From: Anaerovibrio sp. RM50
GTDB lineage: Bacteria; Bacillota; Negativicutes; Selenomonadales; Selenomonadaceae
Length of the DNA: 64,000 nucleotides
Reading direction: 5' to 3'
NCBI RefSeq assembly: GCF_000622005.1
Contig: NZ_KK211383.1
Location: forward strand, 218,302-282,301
The notes beneath the pieces were generated by a model. It was not told the DNA's origin. It saw only the letters and a list, made by a program, of their open reading frames with translations, and searched no databases. Each line of letters begins with the position of its first letter. The stretch's first letter is position 1. This document shows, one piece after another, positions 42,712 to 51,124 of the stretch. A program made the position numbers and the translations under genes.

Positions 42712-44742
42712 CTAGTCTTTTCCATCAAATAATTCGCCTTGATCTCCAAGGTCTTCCTTGATACGAGGATCCAAGTCCTTCAAAATTTCTGCCAAATTAG
42801 ATCGAGCCTCCTTATAGTACGGTTCACTGGCATAATATTTATCAAACATAGGCAATATGGCATTACCACCCCACCGAACCCTCTGGTCAGCCACAAGCTT
42901 GCTCCAAGTTAATAAAAAACTATCATACAATTTCATTTTATCTTTATGGATAGTTTCTTCTGTAAGTCCATAAGAACGGTAGTAACCCAAAATATCATAA
43001 TATTCTTTTATAAAAACTCTGCCTATATCAGATAACCCAGTATCCATCCCCTTCTGTAAATGAACCTCCGGCGTCACAAAAACACTGTCCCCGGTGTCAG
43101 GTGTGAAAAAATTACCATGGAGACACATAAAATTAGGCAATTTATGCAATACTTCAAGCTGTAAAGCAATTTGTTGTAACCTGTATTTATCAAAGCCAAG
43201 GTCTTTCATTTTTTTGCGATATTCTTCTATATTCAGCAAATCCGTTTTCAAAAGGAAACCAGAAATGTAAGTAATCAAAAAAGAAGCTTCATTAACGTAA
43301 GCATTGATTCCTTCACCAAGTTTATAATCTAATCCTTCACTGCCACCAATTTCTATTCCTACAGATATTTGGTGATTACTGCTCAATACCTTCTTCCAAT
43401 ATTTCATGACCCCCGGCAAGATATAATCATCATCACCAATTAAATTTATATACTCACCACTGGCATTATCCCACAGATATTCATAATTGCCATTTGCACC
43501 AACATTTTTCTCCTGCCTTACCACCCGCAGATTAGAATACTTCTTCTTATATCTCTCCAGAATCTCCTGGGTATTATCAGCCGAGTTATTATCCGAAACC
43601 AACACTTCAATGCTGTCATCATTGCCAATGTCGTCAAGAATAGCCCCCAGACATCTGTCAAGATACTTGCTGCGGTTATAGGTTGGAATGCCAATGGTCA
43701 AAAGAGGCCGTTCCCGCTTTTTGGCCGGGGAATTGATAAAAATATGTCCGCCGTAGTCAAGACCATAAATAATTTTCGCATCCATCTCAGACAGGAAATC
43801 CACCACCACCGAGGATGAATCATCCTTGGTGGTAATAAATGTATCTATCAGTTTTAACAGTGCTTTACTGATTACGTTGGTATTTGGATGGGTAACAACT
43901 ATTGGAGCATCAGGCCCACGGTCCTCCACCATTTTGGCCATTTCGTCCAAAAACGCCTCATTCCCTTGTCCTATTATTTCCACCACCAGCAATACCTTAT
44001 TATCGTCGGAGAAATTATTCAAATATTCCTTTAGGACACTGCGCCACACCGGATCAGATATGTTAAAGTCCGCCACCATATAGTAAATGTAGTAGCCATC
44101 TTCTTTTAAAGCCTGCAACGCCTGAACCGTCTCATCCGCATTATCATCAATGTTCAAGTCCTTGCTTTCTGCCAGAAAACGATCCATGTCCTTCATCAAT
44201 GGATACTTGGCCTTTATCTGTTCTGCTGGCCAGTACCACCACTTGATTTTTTGCAGCCGCTGAATAACCTCCGGCTCAAAACGATATTTGATGACCCTGG
44301 CAGGATTGCCCACCACAATGGAATAAGGCGGTACATCCTTGGCCACAACGGCTCCGGCACCAATCACCGCCCCGTTACCAATATGCACCCCTCCCAATAT
44401 AATAACATCACAGCCAATCCACACATCATTGCCAATAACAATCTGATTTTTATTGGCCTCATCAAAATGATTTATATTAACAGGATCATTTATCTTTATG
44501 TCATCAAAAGGGTAGGTTGTGGCATAGCGGTAATCGTGATTAAGCCCCACCTCAAAGGTCACCCTGTGAGCTATGGAGCTATATCGTCCTATCAGCACAT
44601 GACATTTTGTGCTACCATATTCAGCACTGGCATCCCCTACATAGGAACCATCTCCCACTGTTGCTGCAACTATTCCTTGTTCTTTGGCAAAACTTACCGT
44701 TCTTGTACCCGCTCCATACAACAGAGAAAATCTGTCAATCAT
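42712..44742 (-). CDS. Hexapeptide acetyltransferase-glycosyltransferase (GT2) fusion
   Basis: Residues 1-200 form a left-handed beta-helix acyltransferase of the CatB/xenobiotic type: [38 protein letters not shown] and [12 protein letters not shown]. Residues about 345-600 are a GT2 domain: [28 protein letters not shown] and [12 protein letters not shown] linker of about 150 residues joins them. One protein may thus add a sugar and O- or N-acetylate it. I start at ATG 44742 with AGGGG six bases upstream. It lies just upstream of rfbF. Confidence 0.85.
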   Translation of the reverse strand: MIDRFSLLYGAGTRTVSFAKEQGIVAATVGDGSYVGDASAEYGSTKCHVLIGRYSSIAHRVTFEVGLNHDYRYATTYPFDDIKINDPVNINHFDEANKNQIVIGNDVWIGCDVIILGGVHIGNGAVIGAGAVVAKDVPPYSIVVGNPARVIKYRFEPEVIQRLQKIKWWYWPAEQIKAKYPLMKDMDRFLAESKDLNIDDNADETVQALQALKEDGYYIYYMVADFNISDPVWRSVLKEYLNNFSDDNKVLLVVEIIGQGNEAFLDEMAKMVEDRGPDAPIVVTHPNTNVISKALLKLIDTFITTKDDSSSVVVDFLSEMDAKIIYGLDYGGHIFINSPAKKRERPLLTIGIPTYNRSKYLDRCLGAILDDIGNDDSIEVLVSDNNSADNTQEILERYKKKYSNLRVVRQEKNVGANGNYEYLWDNASGEYINLIGDDDYILPGVMKYWKKVLSSNHQISVGIEIGGSEGLDYKLGEGINAYVNEASFLITYISGFLLKTDLLNIEEYRKKMKDLGFDKYRLQQIALQLEVLHKLPNFMCLHGNFFTPDTGDSVFVTPEVHLQKGMDTGLSDIGRVFIKEYYDILGYYRSYGLTEETIHKDKMKLYDSFLLTWSKLVADQRVRWGGNAILPMFDKYYASEPYYKEARSNLAEILKDLDPRIKEDLGDQGELFDGKD

Positions 44743-44794
44743 ATTTATCCCCTTCACTCTTTAAACTCTTATTATCAATGCCTTATCATTTCTA

Positions 44795-45922
44795 TTATGC
44801 CTGCCTGTAGGGCTCTTCTTCCACCAATGCCCCATCACAGTGTTCAACCAGCAAGTCCTTTAACCTTGAATAATCGGGGTAATCCAGTATTGTATTTGAT
44901 ATCAGCACGGCCTTATACTTTCCCCCGAGATTCCTGGCCCCTTTAAGCAAATCATCACATAACTTAATATTGCAATGATGATGCATTAAATCATAATCCA
45001 GTTGATTGTCCGTCAGATAGTCAATTTCCAGATTTTTCCTCTGAAACATTAAGTAACAAATATACGCCAATCGATTTCTGGCCACAATAAGCACCCGCTG
45101 TTTTTCCTTTACGTAATTATCCAAGGCAAATAATCCCTCAGAATAATCCTTATATTTTTTATCCCGCACCTGCCATTTTTCTTGGAAATACGCAAAATTT
45201 CTCTTTAACAAAGCCATGAATTTTTCAGTGTGGGCCCGTTCCTCCTCCGGTGTGCGTTTTTTCACGAAGGTCCCATTGCCATAATGATGAATAAACGTAT
45301 CACGGCACAGTAGAAGCTTGTATCCCTCTTTCATTATGCGGAAGCAATAGTCATCATCTTCGTAATTTCCAGGGGTAAACCGCTCATCCAGACCTCCCAA
45401 ATCGTCGTAAATTTTTCGTCTGAACATAAGACAAAACCCCACCAAGGTAAAATGCATGGTCCATAAGGAAGGATTGCTGTGATTATATTTTTCGGCAAAA
45501 TCCAGCAACACATCTATATCCATAGTTTTGTATGGCACAGGAATCTGCTGAAAGTTAGAGCATGCACTGGTCACGCAGCTCACTGCTCCCACATCTTCAC
45601 TGCTATAAAGAGCCTTTATCATCTGCTCATGCCAACGGGGTGTCACGATAACATCACTATTCAGCAGCATTATCTCCGTTCCAGTAGCAATCTCCATCCC
45701 CTGATTACACCCTTTTGGAAAGCCCACGTTTTCCTGGTTAAAAATGCATTTTAGGTCTTCCTGCTCCTTCAGCCATTCCACGGAACCGTCTTTGGATCCA
45801 TTATCCACTATTATAATTTCATATTGCCCTTCCTGGGTAAAGGCCCTGATACTCTCCACACAGGCCTGAATAAAATCTATGGTATTGTAATTTAAAATTA
45901 CTATACTGGTCTTAAAATTCAT
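44795..45922 (-). CDS. Glycosyltransferase family 2
   Basis: The first 250 residues are a GT2 domain: SIVILNYNTIDFIQACVES, IIVDNGSKDGSVEW, and LLNSDVIVTPRW with the metal-binding acids; DERFTPGNYEDDDYCFR is typical of rhamnosyltransferase-like GT2 enzymes. The last 100 residues are a separate segment (RVLIVARNRLAYICYL) that may be another Rossmann-like piece. GGAGG lies eight bases before the ATG, and the start overlaps the stop codon of the heptosyltransferase gene (TAATG). Confidence 0.86.
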   Translation of the reverse strand: MNFKTSIVILNYNTIDFIQACVESIRAFTQEGQYEIIIVDNGSKDGSVEWLKEQEDLKCIFNQENVGFPKGCNQGMEIATGTEIMLLNSDVIVTPRWHEQMIKALYSSEDVGAVSCVTSACSNFQQIPVPYKTMDIDVLLDFAEKYNHSNPSLWTMHFTLVGFCLMFRRKIYDDLGGLDERFTPGNYEDDDYCFRIMKEGYKLLLCRDTFIHHYGNGTFVKKRTPEEERAHTEKFMALLKRNFAYFQEKWQVRDKKYKDYSEGLFALDNYVKEKQRVLIVARNRLAYICYLMFQRKNLEIDYLTDNQLDYDLMHHHCNIKLCDDLLKGARNLGGKYKAVLISNTILDYPDYSRLKDLLVEHCDGALVEEEPYRQA

Positions 45923-47136
45923 TAATCGGCCTCCAGTCCGTTATCAACCATAAGACGTTCAATAGCCTGCACCACCTGTAATGGTGTTATAGCTTTGCTG
46001 CATTCAAACTCTCTGTCGGTCCCCAGATGATACGGGCATCCATCCTTCCATCTGACCTTTAAATCATTGTAGCATCCATGACAAACATACTGGTTGTATA
46101 TACGATATGGTGTGTCAAATTCAGCAATAGGCAAGCTGAATCCGCTAATCAGCACCACTGGGATTCCGCAGGCATGGGCCAGCCAGGAGAGTCCACTGCC
46201 CAGACCTATAAAAAAGTCAGCGTAAGCCAATAAATTTATACGTTCCATCAGTGGTTTCCGCCCAGTAAAATCCTCAGCCCCGTCCGGTTTTCTCACCTCA
46301 TAGCCCCGCTCTATCTCTGCCACATAGGCATCAATACACAACACCCGATATCCCAGACTCTTTAAATATTCCACCACAATATCCCAACCCTCGGGATATA
46401 GCCACCGCTTCATTATGCCGGAAGCCTGAACGGCAATGCATACGTATTTTTCCTGTATTTCCCGGGGTGCCGTTGGATAATAATGAATATCCTCCGCCTT
46501 TTCATGGAGTCCCAATATGACCTGGGCTGAACGAAATGGTGGCCATTGGCGGGAATCATCTGGTATAAGATATGGTGGATAGTCAAATACAGCCAAACAA
46601 TATGAGGCATAGCAATCATCCGGGATTTCAGTCTGCACCGTCACCCCCGGCAAATATTCACCGCACAAATCCCTAAAGCTGTCTGGGGGAAACAATGTAA
46701 TATCCGCATGATATTTATCTTGCAGCATTTTTACATAAGGCAAAACGGAAACAGTATCTCCCAGCACACCATTTACCATAAATATATATAATTTCTGATT
46801 GTTCAAATCCTGCAAATGCTCAAAAACCTTTTCCCCGTCAAGCCAAGCTTCTATATACCAATGAACATAGTATTTCTCCAGAGAAATCAGCACTTGTTCA
46901 GAAATTTCCCCATCAAACCCCACCATGCCAGTATCAAAATCTGATACTTTTATATGCCAGTTTCCGGCAGGAACCTCTACCCTGGCCCCTGCATTAAAAT
47001 CAAATTTCAGCCCGGCAACTCCAGTTTCCTGCTTAACATCACCAACAGCCTTTTCAAACAGCAGCAGCCGCTCGATTTGATCAGGCATTATACTGTCCTT
47101 TCTTATGGAAAAATAAAATAAAGGATACTTGTGCAT
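45922..47136 (-). CDS. TibC/BAHT-like protein O-heptosyltransferase
   Basis: The protein resembles bacterial autotransporter heptosyltransferases. The N-terminal part has FDFNAGARVEVPAGNWHIKVSD and the core is GT9-like (VNGVLGDTVSVLPY, GLGSGLSWLAHACGIPVVLI). Near the end, CHGCYND, CPYHLGT and FECSKAI carry the four cysteines that bind iron in TibC. TibC-type enzymes move heptose from ADP-heptose to serines of a protein, so here flagellin or another surface protein may be the target. ATG 47136 (AAGAGG upstream) and ATG 47088 (AAAGGA upstream) are both possible starts. Confidence 0.82.
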   Translation of the reverse strand: MHKYPLFYFSIRKDSIMPDQIERLLLFEKAVGDVKQETGVAGLKFDFNAGARVEVPAGNWHIKVSDFDTGMVGFDGEISEQVLISLEKYYVHWYIEAWLDGEKVFEHLQDLNNQKLYIFMVNGVLGDTVSVLPYVKMLQDKYHADITLFPPDSFRDLCGEYLPGVTVQTEIPDDCYASYCLAVFDYPPYLIPDDSRQWPPFRSAQVILGLHEKAEDIHYYPTAPREIQEKYVCIAVQASGIMKRWLYPEGWDIVVEYLKSLGYRVLCIDAYVAEIERGYEVRKPDGAEDFTGRKPLMERINLLAYADFFIGLGSGLSWLAHACGIPVVLISGFSLPIAEFDTPYRIYNQYVCHGCYNDLKVRWKDGCPYHLGTDREFECSKAITPLQVVQAIERLMVDNGLEAD

Positions 47137-47190
47137 ATAAAACCTCTTTCTTGCCTTTTCCACAAGGCTCTAGTAAGATAAATCTAACAA

Positions 47191-47247
47191 CCTCATCACC
47201 CAGCCTTCCCCTCTGGGGAAGGTGGCGAGCAAGCGAGCCGGATGAGG
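47191..47247. repeat. REP-like palindromic repeat
   Basis: Outer arms CCTCATC (47191-47197) and GATGAGG (47241-47247) enclose a perfect hairpin CCTTCCCC-TCT-GGGGAAGG (47204-47222). A related, less complete element is at 51018-51084. It lies between the divergent heptosyltransferase and DUF4422 genes. From general familiarity, this type of element is common between genes in Negativicutes and other Firmicutes. Confidence 0.65.
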
Positions 47248-47268
47248 TATTACAAAGGAGATAATACC

Positions 47269-48780
47269 ATGAGCAGGAAAATCGCCCTTTTTGGACTTGG
47301 GAATGAACTTCACATTGATGATTGGTCACAGGAAACCATCGTTGCTGTTGGAACCCTTTCCCTTGATAAATCAACACCCCCAAAAATTGAATTAAATGGC
47401 CGGCAGCTTCCGGTGGTAACTGTTGAACAGCTTGGAAAAACAGCCTTTGATTTCGTTATCATAACCGACACAAGCCAGTTTAACAAAATTTATAAGGCCT
47501 GTGCCTTGGCTCAAATCCCCCAATTTAAAATTATTTCCTATGACACCTATATTTACCATATCCGCAATAAAGTGGAGTACAACGTGGATGACGAACAGTC
47601 GCTTCTGAAAATTATAAAGGACCAAAATATCCATAGCCTTCTTGATGTGGATTTATATTTTGCAGACGGTGTCAGCACCACCCGAAACCGTACCCACTAT
47701 GCTGAATTAAAACCCTATAATCTGCCAATACCAAAGGACTTGGAGCTTATTGGCATTGAGACCGGGGATTATTGGCCAATATGGGACAATATCTACAGTA
47801 GGACATTTCATAAACTGGATGATATCTTGCTCCAGCACTTTGATATGCTTCTTATAATGAAGATCCGCCAAACGGATGACTATATCCAGCTCATTAACAC
47901 CACCTATGGCTCCTGGAAATATGCCCTTATTCAGGTTGAAACAAATTCTCTGGCTCATAAAGCCCTAAAAAATCTGGATTATGCAGCCCTAAATTTAAAC
48001 GCCAAATGGTTGCAGGCACAAAACACTTCATGGCTCCTGTTGGAATATAACAAGCAGGACACAGAAATCTTTGTTATATGCCATAAACCTTACAATCTGC
48101 CAAAACTTCCACCCATCTATCACCCTATCCATGCAGGAAAAAATGGCGGTGAAGGCTTTGGTCTCCCCGGAGATGATACAAAGGAAAATATTTCCTTTTT
48201 AAATCCTTATATCAATGAGCTTACTGCCATTTACTGGATGTGGAAAAATACAACATCTGAGATTATCGGCACCGCCCACTATCATAGATTTTTTGTAAAT
48301 GAAAAGGCCGACAGCTATATTTCAGATAGCCACAGCTTTCTTGACGAACAAAAAATTAAACAATTATTAAGAAACCATGATATTATTCTTCGCCGCAGTG
48401 TTCCTTACGGAAATACTGAGGACTGCTTCAGAAAATTTTTTGGCTACGACTTCTACGAAGCCATCAAGAAAATTTTTCTGGAAGTTATAAGGAAGGTTGC
48501 GCCAGACTATGAAGAGGCCTTTTTATTTGCCTTGTCCCGTCACAACTCCGGCCATGCCTTCAATATGTTCATCACCCATCGTCACGTATTTGACGCTTAT
48601 TGCAGCTGGCTGTTCCCAATAGTATTGGAAGCTGCCAACCGCATCGATTTCACTCAGATAGCAGAGCCACCCCATAGCCGCGTCATTGGCTTCATGGGGG
48701 AAGCACTGCTGATGCCGTGGCTGATGAAGCAACGGCTGAGAATAAAGGAATTGCCTGTAACTGAGCTGGGATATAACTAA
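47269..48780 (+). CDS. DUF4422 glycosyltransferase with N-terminal Rossmann-like domain
   Basis: The C-terminal 240 residues are a DUF4422 domain (often EpsH/capsular transferase-like): ISFLNPYINELTAIYWMWKN, GTAHYHRFF, and HNSGHAFNMFITHR. The N-terminal 110 residues (KIALFGLGNE, then PKIELNGRQLPVVTVEQL and DFVIITDTSQ) match the layout of the recurring Rossmann-like module. I start at ATG 47269 with AAGGAG eight bases upstream. It is the only plus-strand gene found. Its stop codon touches the stop codon of the converging CgeB-like gene, with no space for a terminator. Confidence 0.8.
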   Translation: MSRKIALFGLGNELHIDDWSQETIVAVGTLSLDKSTPPKIELNGRQLPVVTVEQLGKTAFDFVIITDTSQFNKIYKACALAQIPQFKIISYDTYIYHIRNKVEYNVDDEQSLLKIIKDQNIHSLLDVDLYFADGVSTTRNRTHYAELKPYNLPIPKDLELIGIETGDYWPIWDNIYSRTFHKLDDILLQHFDMLLIMKIRQTDDYIQLINTTYGSWKYALIQVETNSLAHKALKNLDYAALNLNAKWLQAQNTSWLLLEYNKQDTEIFVICHKPYNLPKLPPIYHPIHAGKNGGEGFGLPGDDTKENISFLNPYINELTAIYWMWKNTTSEIIGTAHYHRFFVNEKADSYISDSHSFLDEQKIKQLLRNHDIILRRSVPYGNTEDCFRKFFGYDFYEAIKKIFLEVIRKVAPDYEEAFLFALSRHNSGHAFNMFITHRHVFDAYCSWLFPIVLEAANRIDFTQIAEPPHSRVIGFMGEALLMPWLMKQRLRIKELPVTELGYN

Positions 48781-49968
48781 TCATCTTCCCAAAACAGAAA
48801 CCATTTCCATAATGCCCGCAGCCCTGTTCACCCAGCGATGGTTTGCGCTGGCCTTGCCATAGGCACTTATGGCAGTGGAGAGGCGCAGTGATTCATTATT
48901 AAGCAATTCTTTTACTGTCTGCACCTGACTGGTGGTATGTTTCCAGTCAAAAAGGAAAATGTCCTTATTGACCTCAAACTTTTCTGCCAAATAGGTGCTG
49001 TATTCACTGACCACCGCTGCACCGTGCAGCATTGCCGTAAAGACTCTGTCATGGCCTCCGTTGTTGTATTCAGCCTGATCCTGGAAAACCACCTTGGCCT
49101 TGGAAAATGCCTCCAGCACTTCCTCATAATCCACCTCCCCATGGAGATTCAATTTATTGGCAAAGGGAACATTTTCCCACCCCTTGCCGTACACCTCCAC
49201 GGGAATATCCTCTTTTGTAAGAATTTCCAAGGCATTATACCGCCGGCGATGCTTTACAAAGTGGAACAGGCTGAAAAGATGTGGAGTCATCTTCTGGACA
49301 TAATCATCCCCGTACAAGCCTCTGGACTCAAGCACTGCCCGCAAGGCAGTTAGGGTACTTACAGGATTTGACAGCATATAATCTGCCACATCATCCAATA
49401 TGCCTATAATATAGGGATTCTGTTCATATTCGTGCCAGCCCGGCTCAAAAGTGCCCCCCTTATACAGGGCCGCACTATATACTACATCCAGAGGCCTTTC
49501 GGAACTAAAAATGTCCTCCTCATGTTCACTGCTGCTCCCTCCCAGTGGCAGCAGCATGCTTCCTGCAAACTTTTTGTCAGGATAGCACAGCTTCAATGCC
49601 TCCAGATGGGTTTTATCCAATACACATACAAAATGATTTTTGCAGGGGAAACCAATATCCCCAGTGGCAACATTGTAGGGAGCATCCAGCATAATGGACA
49701 CGAAGGGCGTATCCAAATACTCATATACGCAGCGATCTTCTGTATCCACCATTGTCTTGGCACTATAATTCACACCAACACTACAGGCTATCTCCCCATT
49801 CAAAAGTAAATGCCGGGCTCCCAGCATTGAGGAGCCATCATTTAAATCCGCCAGCACCACTTTATAACCCAACTGGGAAAATCCCTGAAGGATATCATTG
49901 GTAATCCGCTTCATTGATGGGTGGCCCATACTTGTTACGTATACCAAAATCTTAATCCGGTTATTCAT
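48781..49968 (-). CDS. CgeB-like glycosyltransferase
   Basis: The protein is of the GT4-like CgeB/glycosyl_trans_1_2 group: ILVYVTSMGHPSMKRI at the N-terminus, VYGKGWENVPFANKLNLHGEVDYEEV in the C-lobe and HDRVFTAMLHGAAVVSEYS at the donor site. It should add a sugar in the cytoplasm, presumably to flagellin or the glycan. It overlaps the end of the TPR gene by eight bases. The N-terminus looks complete. Confidence 0.83.
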   Translation of the reverse strand: MNNRIKILVYVTSMGHPSMKRITNDILQGFSQLGYKVVLADLNDGSSMLGARHLLLNGEIACSVGVNYSAKTMVDTEDRCVYEYLDTPFVSIMLDAPYNVATGDIGFPCKNHFVCVLDKTHLEALKLCYPDKKFAGSMLLPLGGSSSEHEEDIFSSERPLDVVYSAALYKGGTFEPGWHEYEQNPYIIGILDDVADYMLSNPVSTLTALRAVLESRGLYGDDYVQKMTPHLFSLFHFVKHRRRYNALEILTKEDIPVEVYGKGWENVPFANKLNLHGEVDYEEVLEAFSKAKVVFQDQAEYNNGGHDRVFTAMLHGAAVVSEYSTYLAEKFEVNKDIFLFDWKHTTSQVQTVKELLNNESLRLSTAISAYGKASANHRWVNRAAGIMEMVSVLGR

Positions 49969-50992
49969 GGCAATGACCCTTTATGGCCTTCAATAATCCG
50001 AAATCCATCATTGGCAAAGCCTTGGCAAAAGCCAGGGCTTTTTCCTTGTCCTTCATTGCCACACAAACATAAGCAATATTCCGTAACACAAATGGGTCAC
50101 GGCTGTCAATTTCCAATGCCTTCTTCAAGAGCTTTAAGGCCCCGTCATAATCATCATTCAAATACAGTCCGGAGGCGTAGTTGTTAAGGCTCTGAATTTT
50201 TTCCCGCAATGATATATTGCTGCTCATCACCTTATTCATGAATTCCGTCGCTGACTCAGCTCCTTCCTTGACAGCAGTAGTTTTAGCTGTTTTATTCTCA
50301 TATACAGTTGTAGGAATATCTTCAGTTGCTGGCTCATTAACCTTATTTTTCTCCTGCATTGGCTGCTTTTCGGACTTCTGTCCTTTGCTCTTGTGTAGCA
50401 GCTCCTTCAGACGATCCACTGCAGCCTTTGCCTTACTTGCCCCGCCATTTCCAGCAGCTTCACCGGTTGGTACCCGTTCCAGCAATGTTGGCAATTTTTC
50501 GCCATCATTGGCTTTAAAATATTCAAATAGAGAAGGATGCTTTTCCAATTCCCCACCTATGTTGTCATTGCAATATTTTAATATTCCCAGTAACTGTTCC
50601 TTATCCTTTTCAGTCATTGCAACCTTCTGGTTCTCCACCACGAAGGTCAAGACATCAAACCCCTGCTCTGTTTTACCCTCAGTAAGGCACAGCCGCCCCA
50701 ACAAAATTCTGGCCCCTACATTCTGTGGGTCATAGGACAAAGTGTTATTTATCCATTTGGTGGCCCGCTCATTATCTCCGGTCATAAAATAACATGCAGC
50801 TCCCATAAACATAATCTCAGGGTCCATCTTTTTGTGCTCAGCAATCTCTGCCATGGTGTCCATGGCTTCCACGTACTTTTTTGCATCAAATTGTTCCTTC
50901 ATCTGCTTTTTCAGATCTACCAATTCCTTCAATGCAATGCTTTCCTGCTGCTTTTTCCTCTTATTGTTTATTTTATGCTTAAAGCTGCTCAT
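49961..50992 (-). CDS. Tetratricopeptide repeat protein
   Basis: The 343-residue protein has TPR-like helix pairs at about 35-130 (KYVEAMDTMAEIAEH, NERATKWINNTLSYDPQNVGARILLGRLC) and 265-335 (DDYDGALKLLKKALEIDSRDPFVLRNIAYVC). The middle is a low-complexity basic and acidic linker. There is no signal peptide. It probably binds flagellin or scaffolds the transferases encoded beside it. GGGAGG lies eight bases before the ATG, and the stop overlaps the start of the CgeB-like gene. Confidence 0.8.
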   Translation of the reverse strand: MSSFKHKINNKRKKQQESIALKELVDLKKQMKEQFDAKKYVEAMDTMAEIAEHKKMDPEIMFMGAACYFMTGDNERATKWINNTLSYDPQNVGARILLGRLCLTEGKTEQGFDVLTFVVENQKVAMTEKDKEQLLGILKYCNDNIGGELEKHPSLFEYFKANDGEKLPTLLERVPTGEAAGNGGASKAKAAVDRLKELLHKSKGQKSEKQPMQEKNKVNEPATEDIPTTVYENKTAKTTAVKEGAESATEFMNKVMSSNISLREKIQSLNNYASGLYLNDDYDGALKLLKKALEIDSRDPFVLRNIAYVCVAMKDKEKALAFAKALPMMDFGLLKAIKGHCHE

Positions 50993-51017
50993 ATCGTTAA
51001 CCTCCCTTGTTTGAACA

Positions 51018-51084
51018 CCTCATCAACCCTACTGGCACCGACGGCGAAGCCTAGTACCCGAAGGGTGCTTCCCCAAAGGGGAAG
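51018..51084. repeat. REP-like palindromic repeat (degenerate)
   Basis: It begins with CCTCATC (51018-51024) and ends with hairpin CTTCCCC-AAA-GGGGAAG (51068-51084), with GCACC...GGGTGC pairing between. It lacks the right arm seen at 47191-47247. It fills the gap between the tandem OGT gene and the TPR gene. Confidence 0.55.
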
Positions 51085-51124
51085 GCATTTATTCTAGCTA
51101 CCATATACATTTCTACTAAAAACA

